A stretch of 64,000 bases of DNA. Source: Sipunculus nudus. Taxonomy: Eukaryota > Annelida > Sipuncula > Golfingiida > Sipunculidae. The position numbers and the translations under genes are program-made. The notes below the pieces were generated by a model. That model saw only the letters and a program-made list of their open reading frames with translations, was not told the DNA's origin and did not search any database. Below are positions 23,296-37,100 of the stretch, one piece after another. The stretch spans positions 27,836,008 to 27,900,007 of the forward strand of contig CM049313.1 of NCBI GenBank assembly GCA_026874595.1. The letters run 5' to 3'. The number at the start of each line of letters is the position of its first letter. Positions within the stretch are counted from its first letter, which is position 1.

Positions 23296-25765
23296 ATGAC
23301 CGCTTCATTTGGTCTCAAAAATAGGAAAAACATGCGCGACCAGTCTGCAGGAACTGATGAAACACTCCATGATCAATATGCATGCAAAGAATCAAGGTGA
23401 CCAAGGCATCAGTTATTCAGATACTGGAGCTTTTGTATCAAATCATCAATTATTCTGAGGGCTTCTTATGAGCTCCATAGCTCCGAGGATATAGGTAACA
23501 CAGACTCTAATTTCAGGGTTCCAAGGTGATTTCCCTAGGACCTCCCTTGGTGTACAGTTAAGAGGTTCTAGGTCTAATGGTTACGATTTGTGCCCTGTTA
23601 ATAGATGATCGCTTCATTTGGTCTCAAAAATAGGAAAAACATGCGCGACCAGTCTGCAGGAACTGATGAAACACTCCATGATCAATATGCATGCAAAGAA
23701 TCAAGGCGACCAAGGCATCAGTTATTCAGATACTGGAGCTTTTGTATCAAATCATCAATTATTCTGGGGGCTTCTTATGAGCTCCATAGCTCCGAGGATA
23801 TAGGTAACACAGGCTCTAATTTCAAGTTTCCAAGGTGATTTCCCTAGGACCTCCCTGGGTGTACAGTTAAAAGATTCTAGGTCTAATGGTTACGATTTGT
23901 GCCCTGTTAACAGATGACCGTTTCATTTGGTCTCAAAAATAGGAAAAACATGCGCGACCAGTCTGCAGGAACTGATGAAACACTCCATGATCAATATGCA
24001 TGCAAAGAATCAAGGCGACCAAGCATCAGTTATTCAGATACTGGAGCTTTTGTTTCAAATCATCAATTATTCTGGGGGCTTCTTATAAGCTCCATAGCTC
24101 CAAGGATATAGGTAACACAGACTCTAATTTCAGGTTTCCAAGGTGATTTCCCTAGGACCTCCCTGGGTGTACAGTTAAAAGATTCTAGGTCTAATGGTTA
24201 CGATTTGTGCCCTGTTAACAGATGACCGCTTCATTTGGTCTCAAAAATAGGAAAAACATGCGCGACCAGTCTGGAGGAACTGATTAAAAACTCCATGATC
24301 AATATGCATGCAAAGAACCAAGGCGACCAAGGCATCAGTTATTCAGATACTGGAGCTTTTGTATCAAATCATCAATTATTCTGGGGGCGGCTTATGAGCT
24401 CCATAGCTCCGAGGATATAGGTAACACAGACTCTAATTTCAGGTTTCCAAGGTGATTTCCCTAGGACCTCCCTGGGTGTACAGTTAAAAGATTCTAGGTC
24501 TAATGGTTACGATTTGTGCCCTGTTAACAGATGACCGCTTCATTTGGTCTCAAAAATAGGAAAAACATGCGCGACCAGTCTGCAGGAACTGATGAAACAC
24601 TCCATGATCAATATGCATGCAAAGAATCAAGGTGACCAAGGCATCAGTTATTCAGATACTGGAGCTTTTGTATCAAATCATCAATTATTCTGAGGGCTTC
24701 TTATGAGCTCCATAGCTCCGAGGATATAGGTAACACAGACTCTAATTTCAGGGTTCCAAGGTGATTTCCCTAGGACCTCCCTTGGTGTACAGTTAAGAGG
24801 TTCTAGGTCTAATGGTTACGATTTGTGCCCTGTTAATAGATGATCGCTTCATTTGGTCTCAAAAATAGGAAAAACATGCGCGACCAGTCTGCAGGAACTG
24901 ATGAAACACTCCATGATCAATATGCATGCAAAGAATCAAGGCGACCAAGGCATCAGTTATTCAGATACTGGAGCTTTTGTATCAAATCATCAATTATTCT
25001 GGGGGCTTCTTATGAGCTCCATAGCTCCGAGGATATAGGTAACACAGGCTCTAATTTCAAGTTTCCAAGGTGATTTCCCTAGGACCTCCCTGGGTGTACA
25101 GTTAAAAGATTCTAGGTCTAATGGTTACGATTTGTGCCCTGTTAACAGATGACCGTTTCATTTGGTCTCAAAAATAGGAAAAACATGCGCGACCAGTCTG
25201 CAGGAACTGATGAAACACTCCATGATCAATATGCATGCAAAGAATCAAGGCGACCAAGCATCAGTTATTCAGATACTGGAGCTTTTGTTTCAAATCATCA
25301 ATTATTCTGGGGGCTTCTTATAAGCTCCATAGCTCCAAGGATATAGGTAACACAGACTCTAATTTCAGGTTTCCAAGGTGATTTCCCTAGGACCTCCCTG
25401 GGTGTACAGTTAAAAGATTCTAGGTCTAATGGTTACGATTTGTGCCCTGTTAACAGATGACCGCTTCATTTGGTCTCAAAAATAGGAAAAACATGCGCGA
25501 CCAGTCTGGAGGAACTGATTAAAAACTCCATGATCAATATGCATGCAAAGAACCAAGGCGACCAAGGCATCAGTTATTCAGATACTGGAGCTTTTGTATC
25601 AAATCATCAATTATTCTGGGGGCGGCTTATGAGCTCCATAGCTCCGAGGATATAGGTAACACAGACTCTAATTTCAGGTTTCCAAGGTGATTTCCCTAGG
25701 ACCTCCCTGGGTGTACAGTTAAAAGATTCTAGGTCTAATGGTTACGATTTGTGCCCTGTTAACAG
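23296..25765 (+). repeat. 4-monomer HOR, 1235 bp, two copies
   Basis: Copies are 23296-24530 and 24531-25765. Each holds a ctgAggg / cccttggtg unit; a unit starting atgaTcgc with acaGgctc; a 308-bp unit with ccaagcatc and gtTtc; and a gggcGGctt unit. I find no difference between the copies by eye, so the duplication is very recent or the copies have been homogenised. An assembly duplication cannot be excluded from sequence alone. Confidence 0.9.
23914..24221 (+). repeat. 308-bp monomer, lineage 'ccaagcatc'
   Basis: One G of the GG at offsets 110-111 is deleted (ccaaGcatc). The same deletion, with atgaccgTttc and gtTtcaaatc, is in the monomers at 25149, 27929, 33798, 45846 and 56658. Six units share one deletion, so they descend from one mutated monomer spread over about 33 kb. 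Confidence 0.92.
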
Positions 25766-28544
25766 ATGACCGCTTCATTTGGTCTCAAAAATAGGAAAAA
25801 CATGCGCGACCAGTCTGCAGGAACTGATGAAACACTCCATGATCAATATGCATGCAAAGAATCAAGGTGACCAAGGCATCAGTTATTCAGATACTGGAGC
25901 TTTTGTATCAAATCATCAATTATTCTGGGGGCTTCTTATGAGCTCCATAGCTCCGAGGATATAGGTAACACCGACTCTAATTTCAGGGTTCCAAGGTGAT
26001 TTCCCTAGGACCTCCCTGGGTGTACAGTTAAGAGGTTCTAGGTCTAATGGTTACGATTTGTGCCCTGTTAATAGATGACCGCTTCATTTGGTCTCAAAAA
26101 TAGGAAAAACATGCGCGACCAGTCTGCAGGAACTGATGAAACACTCCATGATCAATATGCATGCAAAGAATCAAGGCGACCAAGGCATCAGTTATGTAGA
26201 TACTGGAGCTTTTGTATCAAATCATCAATTATTCTGGGGTCTTCTTATGAGCTCCATAGCTCCGAGGATATAGGTAACACAGACTCTAATTTCAAGTTTC
26301 CAAGGTGATTTCCCTAGGACCTCCCTGGGTGTACAGTTAAAAGATTCTAGGACTAATGGTTACGATTTGTGCCCTGTTAACAGATGACCGCTTCATTTGG
26401 TCTCAAAAATAGGAAAAACATGCGCGACCAGTCTGCAGGAACTGATGAAACACTCCATGATCAATATGTATGCAAAGAATCAAGGTGACCAAGGCATCAG
26501 TTATTCAGATACTGGAGCTTTTGTATCAAATCATCAATTATTCTGGGGGCTTCTTATGAGCTCCATAGCTCCGAAGAAATAGGTAACACAGACTCTAATT
26601 TCAGGTTTCCAAGGTGATTTCCCTAGGACCTCCCTGGGTGTACCGTTAAAAGATTCTAGGTCTAATGGTTACGATTTGTGCCCTGTTAACAGATGACCGC
26701 TTCATTTGGTCTCAAAAATAGGAAAAACATGCGCGACCAGTCTGCAGGAACTGATGAAACACTCTATGATCAATATGCATGCAAAGAATCAAGGTGATCA
26801 AGGTATCAGTTATTCAGATACTGGAGCTTTTGTATCAAATCATCAATTATTCTGGGGGCTTCTTATGAGCTCCATAGCTCCGAAGATATAGGTAACACAG
26901 ACTCTAATTTCAGGGTTCCAAGGTGATTTCCCTAGGACCTCCCTGGGTGTACAGTTAAAAGATTCTAGGTCTAATGGTTACGATTTGTGCCCTGTTAACA
27001 GATGACCGCTTCATTTGGTCTCAAAAATAGGAAAAACATGCGCGACCAGTCTGCAGGAACTGATGAAACACTCCATGATCAATATGCATGCAAAGAATCA
27101 AGGCGACCAAGGCATCAGTTATTCAGATACTGGAGCTTTTGTATCAAATCATCAATTATTCTGGGGGCTTCTTATAAGCTCCATAGCTCCAAGGATATAG
27201 GTAACACAGACTCTAATTTCAGGTTTTCAAGGTGATTTCCCTAGGACCTCCCTGGGTGTACAGTTAAAAGATTCTAGGTCTAATGGTTACGATTTGTGCC
27301 CTGTTAACAGATGACCGCTTCATTTGGTCTCAAAAATAGGAAAAACATGCGCGACCAGTCTGGAGGAACTGATTAAAAACTCCATGATCAATATGCATGC
27401 AAAGAACCAAGGCGACCAAGGCATCAGTTATTCAGATACTGGAGCTTTTGTATCAAATCATCAATTATTCTGGGGGCGGCTTATGAGCTCCATAGCTCCG
27501 AGGATATAGGTAACACAGCCTCTAATTTCAGGTTTCCAAGGTGATTTCCCTAGGACCTCCCTGGGTGTACAGTTAAAAGATTCTAGGTCTAATGGTTACG
27601 ATTTGTGCCCTGTTAACAGATGACCGCTTCATTTGGTCTCAAAAATAGGAAAAACATGCGCGACCAGTCTGCAGGAACTGATGAAACACTCCATGATCAA
27701 TATGCATGCAAAGAATCAAGGTGACCAAGGCATCAGTTATTCAGATACTGGAGCTTTTGTATCAAATCATCAATTATTCTGAGGGCTTCTTATGAGCTCC
27801 ATAGCTCCGAGGATATAGGTAACACAGACTCTAATTTCAGGGTTCCAAGGTGATTTCCCTAGGACCTCCCTTGGTGTACAGTTAAGAGGTTCTAGGTCTA
27901 ATGGTTACGATTTGTGCCCTGTTAACAGATGACCGTTTCATTTGGTCTCAAAAATAGGAAAAACATGCGCGACCAGTCTGCAGGAACTGATGAAACTCTC
28001 CATGATCAATATGCATGCAAAGAATCAAGGCGACCAAGCATCAGTTATTCAGATACTGGAGCTTTTGTTTCAAATCATCAATTATTCTGGGGGCTTCTTA
28101 TAAGCTCCATAGCTCCAAGGATATAGGTAACACAGACTCTAATTTCAGGTTTCCAAGGTGATTTCCCTAGGACCTCCCTGGGTGTACAGTTAAAAGATTC
28201 TAGGTCTAATGGTTACGATTTGTGCCCTGTTAACAGATGACCGCTTCATTTGGTCTCAAAAATAGGAAAAACATGCGCGACCAGTCTGCAGGAACTGATG
28301 AAACACTCCATGATCAATATGCATGCAAAGAATCAAGGTGACCAAGGCATCAGTTATTCAGATACTGGAGCTTTTGTATCAAATCATCAATTATTCTGGG
28401 GGCTTCTTATGAGCTCCATAGCTCCGAAATATAGGTAACACAGACTCTAATTTCAGGGTTACAAGGTGATTTCCCTAGGACCTCCCTGGGTGTACAGTTA
28501 AAAGATTCTAGGTCTAATGGTTACGATTTGTGCCCTGTTAACAG
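25766..28544 (+). repeat. module A copy, 9 monomers, 2779 bp
   Basis: This repeats the subtype series of 21442-23295 and continues it with the ctgAggg unit (27620), the ccaagcatc 308-bp unit (27929, with a private aaacTctcc) and a gaaAtatagg 308-bp unit (28237). The atgaTcgc / acaGgctc unit found in other copies between the ctgAggg and ccaagcatc units is missing here, a one-monomer deletion. Confidence 0.88.
28237..28544 (+). repeat. 308-bp monomer, lineage 'ccgaaatata'
   Basis: One G is deleted near offset 193 (ccgaaAtatagg in place of ccgaagatatagg). The same deletion is in monomers at 34106, 37504, 46154, 46462 and 56966. All but two of these also start atgaGcgc; 28237 and 46462 start atgaccgc. 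Confidence 0.92.
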
Positions 28545-31325
28545 ATGACCGCTTCATTTGGTCTCAAAAATAGGAAAAACATGCGCGACCAGTCTGCAGG
28601 AACTGATGAAACACTCCATGATCAATATGCATGCAAAGAATCAAGGTGACCAAGGCATCAGTTATTCAGATACTGGAGCTTTTGTATCAAATCATCAATT
28701 ATTCTGGGGGCTTCTTATGAGCTCCATAGCTCCGAGGATATAGGTAACACCGACTCTAATTTCAGGGTTCCAAGGTGATTTCCCTAGGACCTCCCTGGGT
28801 GTACAGTTAAGAGGTTCTAGGTCTAATGGTTACGATTTGTGCCCTGTTAATAGATGACCGCTTCATTTGGTCTCAAAAATAGGAAAAACATGCGCGACCA
28901 GTCTGCAGGAACTGATGAAACACTCCATGATCAATATGCATGCAAAGAATCAAGGCGACCAAGGCATCAGTTATGTAGATACTGGAGCTTTTGTATCAAA
29001 TCATCAATTATTCTGGGGTCTTCTTATGAGCTCCATAGCTCCGAGGATATAGGTAACACAGACTCTAATTTCAGGTTTCCAAGGTGATTTCCCTAGGAAC
29101 TCCCTGGGTGTACAGTTAAAAGATTCTAGGACTAATGGTTACGATTTGTGCCCTGTTAACAGATGACCGCTTTATTTGGTCTCAAAAATAGGAAAAACAT
29201 GCGCGACCAGTCGGCAGGAACTGATGAAAAACTCCATGATCAATATGCATGCAAAGAATCAAGGCGAGCAAGGCATCAGTTATTCAGATACTGGAGCTTT
29301 TGTATCAAATCATCAATTATTCTGGGGGCTTCTTATGAGCTCCATAGCTCCGAGGATATAGGTAACACAGACTTTAATTTCAGGTTTCCAAGGTGATTTC
29401 CCTAGGACCTCCCTGGGTGTACAGTTAAAAGATTCTAGGTCTAATGGTTACTATTTGTGCCCTGTTAACAGATGACCGCTTCATTTGGTCTCAAAAATAG
29501 GAAAAACATGCGCGACCAGTCTGCAGGAACTGATGAAACACTCCATGATCAATATGCATGCAAAGAATCAAGGTGACCAAGGCATCAGTTATTCAGATAC
29601 TGGAGCTTTTGTATCAAATCATCAATTATTCTGGGGGCTTCTTATGAGCTCCATAGCTCCGAAGATATAGGTAACACAGACTCTAATTTCAGGGTTACAA
29701 GGTGATTTCCCTAGGACCTCCCTGGGTGTACAGTTAAAAGATTCTAGGTTTAATGGTTACGATTTGTGCCTTGTTAACAGATGACCGCTTCATTTGGTCT
29801 CAAAAATAGGAAAAACATGCGCGACCAGTCTGCAGGAACTGATGAAACACTCCATGATCAATATGGATGCAAAGGATCAAGGCGACCAAGGCATCAGTTA
29901 TTCAGATACTGGAGCTTTTGTATCAAATCATCAATTATTCTGGGGGCTTCTTATAAGCTCCATAGCTCCAAGGATATAGGTAACACAGACTCTAATTTCA
30001 GGTTTCCAAGGTGATTTCCCTAGGACCTCCCTGGGTGTACAGTTAAAAGATTCTAGGTCTAATGGTTACGATTTGTGCCCTGTTAACAGATGACCGCTTC
30101 ATTTGGTCTCAAAAATAGGAAAAACATGCGCGACCAGTCTGGAGGAACTGATTAAAAACTCCATGATCAATATGCATGCAAAGAACCAAGGCGACCAAGG
30201 CATCAGTTATTCAGATACTGGAGCTTTTGTATCAAATCATCAATTATTCTGGGGGCGGCTTATGAGCTCCATAGCTCCGAGGATATAGGTAACACAGACT
30301 CTAATTTCAGGTTTCCAAGGTGATTTCCCTAGGACCTCCCTGGGTGTACAGTTAAAAGATTCTAGGACTAATGGTTACGATTTGTGCCCTGTTAACAGAT
30401 GACCGCTTCATTTGGTCTCAAAAATAGGAAAAACATGCGCGACCAATCTGGAGGAACTGATGAAACACTCTATGATCAATATGCATGCAAAGAATCAAGG
30501 TGACCAAGGCATCAGTTATTCAGATACTGGAGCTTTTGTATCAAATCATCAATTATTCTGGGGGCTTCTTATGAGCTCCATAGCTCCGAAGATATAGGTA
30601 ACACTGACTCTAATTTCAGGGTTCCAAGGTGATTTCCCTAGGACCTCCCTGGGTGTACAGTTAAAAGATTCTAGGTCTAATGGTTACGATTTGTGCCCTG
30701 TTAACAGATGACCGCTTCATTTGGTCTCAAAAATAGGAAAAACATGCGCGACCAGTCTGCAGGAACTGATGAAACACTCCATGATCAATATGCATGCAAA
30801 GAATAAAGGCGACCAAGGCATGGGTTATTCAGATACTGGAGCTTTTGTATCAAATCATCAATTATTCTGGGGGCTTCTTATAAGCTCCATAGCTCCAAGG
30901 ATATAGGTAACACAGACTCTAATTTCAGGTTTCCAAGGTGATTTCCCTAGGACCTCCCTGGGTGTACAGTTAAAAGATTCTAGGTCTAATGGTCACGATT
31001 TGTGCCCTGTTAACAGATGACCGCTTCATTTGGTCTCAAAAATAGGAAAAACATGCGCGACCAGTCTGGAGGAACTGATTAAAAACTCCATGATCAATAT
31101 GCATGCAAAGAACCAAGGCGACCAAGGCATCAGTTATTCAGATACTGGAGCTTTTGTATCAAATCATCAATTATTCTGGGGGCGGCTTATGAGCTCCATA
31201 GCTCCGAGGATATAGGTAACACAGACTCTAATTTCAGGTTTCCAAGGTGATTTCCCTAGGACCTCCCTGGGTGTACAGTTAAAAGATTCTAGGTCTAATG
31301 GTTACGATTTGTGCCCTGTTAACAG
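28545..31325 (+). repeat. module B, 9 monomers, 2781 bp
   Basis: Order: cacCgac unit (28545); ttatGTagat unit with ggaActccc tail (28854); ttTatttgg / gcgaGcaagg unit (29163); gggttAcaagg unit (29472); a ccAagg unit with unusual atgGatgcaaagGatc (29781); gggcGGctt (30090); cgaccAatctgGag (30399); gaatAaagg / catGGg (30708); gggcGGctt (31017). The middle of this series matches the order at 10319-12481, so module B preserves part of the left-hand 16-mer between two copies of module A. Confidence 0.86.
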
Positions 31326-34105
31326 ATGACCGCTTCATTTGGTCTCAAAAATAGGAAAAACATGCGCGACCAGTCTGCAGGAACTGATGAAACACTCCAT
31401 GATCAATATGCATGCAAAGAATCAAGGTGACCAAGGCATCAGTTATTCAGATACTGGAGCTTTTGTATCAAATCATCAATTATTCTGGGGGCTTCTTATG
31501 AGCTCCATAGCTCCGAGGATATAGGTAACACCGACTCTAATTTCAGGGTTCCAAGGTGATTTCCCTAGGACCTCCCTGGGTGTACAGTTAAGAGGTTCTA
31601 GGTCTAATGGTTACGATTTGTGCCCTGTTAATAGATGACCGCTTCATTTGGTCTCAAAAATAGGAAAAACATGCGCGACCAGTCTGCAGGAACTGATGAA
31701 ACACTCCATGATCAATATGCATGCAAAGAATCAAGGCGACCAAGGCATCAGTTATGTAGATACTGGAGCTTTTGTATCAAATCATCAATTATTCTGGGGT
31801 ATTCTTATGAGCTCCATAGCTCCGAGGATATAGGTAACACAGACTCTAATTTCAAGTTTCCAAGGTGATTTCCCTAGGACCTCCCTGGGTGTACAGTTAA
31901 AAGATTCTAGGACTAATGGTTACGATTTGTGCCCTGTTAACAGATGACCGCTTCATTTGGTCTCAAAAATAGGAAAAACATGCGCGACCAGTCTGCAGGA
32001 ACTGATGAAACACTTCATGATCAATATGTATGCAAAGAATCAAGGTGACCAAGGCATCAGTTATTCAGATACTGGAGCTTTTGTATCAAATCATCAATTA
32101 TTCTGGGGGCTTCTTATGAGCTCCATAGCTCCGAAGAAATAGGTAACACAGACTCTAATTTCAGGTTTCCAAGGTGATTTCCCTAGGACCTCCCTGGGTG
32201 TACCGTTAAAAGATTCTAGGTCTAATGGTTACGATTTGTGCCCTGTTAACAGATGACCGCTTCATTTGGTCTCAAAAATAGGAAAAACATGCGCGACCAG
32301 TCTGCAGGAACTGATGAAACACTCTATGATCAATATGCATGCAAAGAATCAAGGTGATCAAGGTATCAGTTATTCAGATACTGGAGCTTTTGTATCAAAT
32401 CATCAATTATTCTGGGGGCTTCTTATGAGCTCCATAGCTCCGAAGATATAGGTAACACAGACTCTAATTTCAGGGTTCCAAGGTGATTTCCCTAGGACCT
32501 CCCTGGGTGTACAGTTAAAAGATTCTAGGTCTAATGGTTACGATTTGTGCCCTGTTAACAGATGACCGCTTCATTTGGTCTCAAAAATAGGAAAAACATG
32601 CGCGACCAGTCTGCAGGAACTGATGAAACACTCCATGATCAATATGCATGCAAAGAATCAAGGCGACCAAGGCATCAGTTATTCAGATACTGGAGCTTTT
32701 GTATCAAATCATCAATTATTCTGGGGGCTTCTTATAAGCTCCATAGCTCCAAGGATATAGGTAACACAGACTCTAATTTCAGGTTTTCAAGGTGATTTCC
32801 CTAGGACCTCCCTGGGTGTACAGTTAAAAGATTCTAGGTCTAATGGTTACGATTTGTGCCCTGTTAACAGATGACCGCTTCATTTGGTCTCAAAAATAGG
32901 AAAAACATGCGCGACCAGTCTGGAGGAACTGATTAAAAACTCCATGATCAATATGCATGCAAAGAACCAAGGCGACCAAGGCATCAGTTATTCAGATACT
33001 GGAGCTTTTGTATCAAATCATCAATTATTCTGGGGGCGGCTTATGAGCTCCATAGCTCCGAGGATATAGGTAACACAGCCTCTAATTTCAGGTTTCCAAG
33101 GTGATTTCCCTAGGACCTCCCTGGGTGTACAGTTAAAAGATTCTAGGTCTAATGGTTACGATTTGTGCCCTGTTAACAGATGACCGCTTCATTTGGTCTC
33201 AAAAATAGGAAAAACATGCGCGACCAGTCTGCAGGAACTGATGAAACACTCCATGATCAATATGCATGCAAAGAATCAAGGTGACCAAGGCATCAGTTAT
33301 TCAGATACTGGAGCTTTTGTATCAAATCATCAATTATTCTGAGGGCTTCTTATGAGCTCCATAGCTCCGAGGATATAGGTAACACAGACTCTAATTTCAG
33401 GGTTCCAAGGTGAGTTCCCTAGGACCTCCCTTGGTGTACAGTTAAGAGGTTCTAGGTCTAATGGTTACGATTTGTGCCCTGTTAATAGATGATCGCTTCA
33501 TTTGGTCTCAAAAATAGGAAAAACATGCGCGACCAGTCTGCAGGAACTGATGAAACACTCCATGATCAATATGCATGCAAAGAATCAAGGCGACCAAGGC
33601 ATCAGTTATTCAGATACTGGAGCTTTTGTATCAAATCATCAATTATTCTGGGGGCTTCTTATGAGCTCCATAGCTCCGAGGATATAGGTAACACAGGCTC
33701 TAATTTCAAGTTTCCAAGGTGATTTCCCTAGGACCTCCCTGGGTGTACAGTTTTATGATTCTAGGTCTAATGGTTACGATTTGTGCCCTGTTAACAGATG
33801 ACCGTTTCATTTGGTCTCAAAAATAGGAAAAACATGCGCGACCAGTCTGCAGGAACTGATGAAACACTCCATGATCAATATGCATGCAAAGAATCAAGGC
33901 GACCAAGCATCAGTTATTCAGATACTGGAGCTTTTGTTTCAAATCATCAATTATTCTGGGGGCTTCTTATAAGCTCCATAGCTCCAAGGATATAGGTAAC
34001 ACAGACTCTAATTTCAGGTTTCCAAGGTGATTTCCCTAGGACCTCCCTGGGTGTACAGTTAAAAGATTCTAGGTCTAATGGTTACGATTTGTGCCCTGTT
34101 AACAG
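31326..34105 (+). repeat. module A copy, 9 monomers
   Basis: The order is the same as 25766 onwards, here with the atgaTcgc / acaGgctc unit present (33489). It runs into the gaaAtata unit at 34106, making ten module units in all. Private changes include ggggtAttctt near 31801, cacttTatg-type change near 32013 and tgaGttccc near 33413. Three A to T changes are clustered at 33753, 33754 and 33756 in a stretch that is otherwise ttaaaagatt. Confidence 0.88.
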
Positions 34106-37100
34106 ATGAGCGCTTCATTTGGTCTCAAAAATAGGAAAAACATGCGCGACCAGTCTGCAGGAACTGATGAAACACTCCATGATCAATATGCATGCAAAGA
34201 ATCAAGGTGACCAAGGCATCAGTTATTCAGATACTGGAGCTTTTGTATCAAATCATCAATTATTCTGGGGGCTTCTTATGAGCTCCATAGCTCCGAAATA
34301 TAGGTAACACAGACTCTAATTTCAGGGTTACAAGGTGATTTCCCTAGGACCTCCCTGGGTGTACAGTTAAAAGATTCTAGGTCTAATGGTTACGATTTGT
34401 GCCCTGTTAACAGATGACCGCTTCATTTGGTCTCAAAAATAGGTAAAAAATGCGCGACCAGTCTGCAGGAACTGATGAAACACTCCATGATCAATATGCA
34501 TGCAAAGAATCAAGGTGACCAAGGCATCAGTTATTCAGATACTGGAGCTTTTGTATCAAATCATCAATTATTCTGGGGGCTTCTTATGAGCTCCATAGCT
34601 CCGAGGATATAGGTAACACCGACTCTAATTTCAGGGTTCCAAGGTGATTTCCCTAGGACCTCCCTGGGTGTACAGTTAAGAGGTTCTAGGTCTAATGGTT
34701 ACGATTTGTGCCCTGTTAATAGATGACCGCTTCATTTGGTCTCAAAAATAGGAAAAACATGCGCGACCAGTCTGCAGGAACTGATGAAACACTCCATGAT
34801 CAATATGCATGCAAAGAATCAAGGCGACCAAGGCATCAGTTATGTAGATACTGGAGCTTTTGTATCAAATCATCAATTATTCTGGGGTCTTCTTATGAGC
34901 TCCATAGCTCCGAGGATATAGGTAACACAGACTCTAATTTCAAGTTTCCAAGGTGATTTCCCTAGGACCTCCCTGGGTGTACAGTTAAAAGATTCTAGGA
35001 CTAATGGTTACGATTTGTGCCCTGTTAACAGATGACCGCTTCATTTGGTCTCAAAAATAGGAAAAACATGCGCGACCAGTCTGCAGGAACTGATGAAACG
35101 CTCCATGATCAATATGTATGCAAAGAATCAAGGTGACCAAGGCATCAGTTATTCAGATACTGGAGCTTTTGTATCAAATCATCAATTATTCTGGGGGCTT
35201 CTTATGAGCTCCATAGCTCCGAGGATATAGGTAACACAGACTTTAATTTCAGGTTTCGAAGGGGATTTCCCTAGGACCTCCCTGGGTGTACAGTTAAAAG
35301 ATTCTAGGTCTAATGGTTACGATTTGTGCCCTGTTAACAGATGACCGCTTCATTTGGTCTCAAAAATAGGAAAAACATGCGCGACCAGTCTGCAGGAACT
35401 GATGAAACACTCCATGATCAATATGCATGCAAAGAATCAAGGTGACCAAGGCATCAGTTATTCAGATACTGGAGCTTTTGTATCAAATCATCAATTATTC
35501 TGAGGGCTTCTTATGAGCTCCATAGCTCCGAGGTTATAGGTAACACAGACTCGAATTTCAGGTTTCCAAGGTGATTTCCCTAGGACCTCCCTGGGTGTAC
35601 AGTTAAAAGATTCTAGGTCTAATGGTTACGATTTGTGCCCTGTTAAGAGATGACCGCTTCATTTGGTCTCAAAAATAGGAAAAACATGCGCGACCAGTCT
35701 GCAGGAACTGATGAAACACTCCATGATCAATATGCAAGCAAAGAAACAAGGCGACCAAGGCATCAGTTATTCAGATACTGGAGCTTTTGTATCAAATCAT
35801 CAATTATTCTGGGGGCTTCTTATGAGCTCCATAGCTCCTAGGATATAGGTAACACAGACTCTAATTTCAGGTTTCCAAGGTGATTTCCCTAGGAACTCCC
35901 TGGGTGTACAGTTAAAAGATTCTAGGACTAATGGTTACGATTTGTGCCCTGTTAACAGATGACCGCTTTATTTGGTCTCAAAAATAGGAAAAACATGCGC
36001 GACCAGTCGGCAGGAACTGATGAAAAACTCCATGATCAATATGCATGCAAAGAATCAAGGCGAGCAAGGCATCAGTTATTCAGATACTGGAGCTTTTGTA
36101 TCAAATCATCAATTATTCTGGGGGCTTCTTATGAGCTCCATAGCTCCGAGGATATAGGTAACACAGACTTTAATTTCAGGTTTCCAAGGTGATTTCCCTA
36201 GGACCTCCCTGGGTGTACAGTTAAAAGATTCTAGGTCTAATGGTTACGATTTGTGCCTTGTTAACAGATGACCGCTTCATTTGGTCTCAAAAATAGGAAA
36301 AACATGCGCGACCAGTCTGCAGGAACTGATGAAACACTCCATGATCAATATGCATGCAAAGAATCAAGGCGACCAAGGCATCAGTTATTCAGATACTGGA
36401 GCTTTTGTATCAAATCATCAATTATTCTGGGGGCTTCTTATAAGCTCCATAGCTCCAAGGATATAGGTAACACAGACTCTAATTTCAGGTTTCCAAGGTG
36501 ATTTCCCTAGGACCTCCCTGGGTGTACAGTTAAAAGATTCTAGGTCTAATGGTTACGATTTGTGCCCTGTTAACAGATGACAGCTTCATTTGGTCTCAAA
36601 AATAGGAAAAACATGCGCGACCAGTCTGGAGGAACTGATTAAAAACTCCATGATCAATATGCATGCAAAGAACCAAGGCGACCAAGGCATCAGTTATTCA
36701 GATACTGGAGCTTTTGTATCAAATCATCAATTATTCTGGGGGCGGCTTATGAGCTCCATAGCTCCGAGGATATAGGTAACACAGACTCTAATTTCAGGTT
36801 TCCAAGGTGATTTCCCTAGGACCTCCCTGGGTGTACAGTTAAAAGATTCTAGGTCTAATGGTTACGATTTGTGCCCTGTTAACAGATGACCGCTTCATTT
36901 GGTCTCAAAAATAGGAAAAACATGCGCGACCAATCTGGAGGAACTGATGAAACACTCTATGATCAATATGCATGCAAAGAATCAAGGTGACCAAGGCATC
37001 AGTTATTCAGATACTGGAGCTTTTGTATCAAATCATCAATTATTCTGGGGGCTTCTTATGAGCTCCATAGCTCCGAAGATATAGGTAACACAGACTCTAA

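Noticed and set aside
33798-33995. 65-codon frames in the ccaagcatc units as distinct proteins
   Set aside because: They are frame 1 shifted into frame 2 by the 1-bp deletion.
35254-35266. CENP-B box-like site
   Set aside because: TTCG occurs only in the tttcGaagg variants (near 35256, 38654 and 62134) and the required CGGG part is absent.
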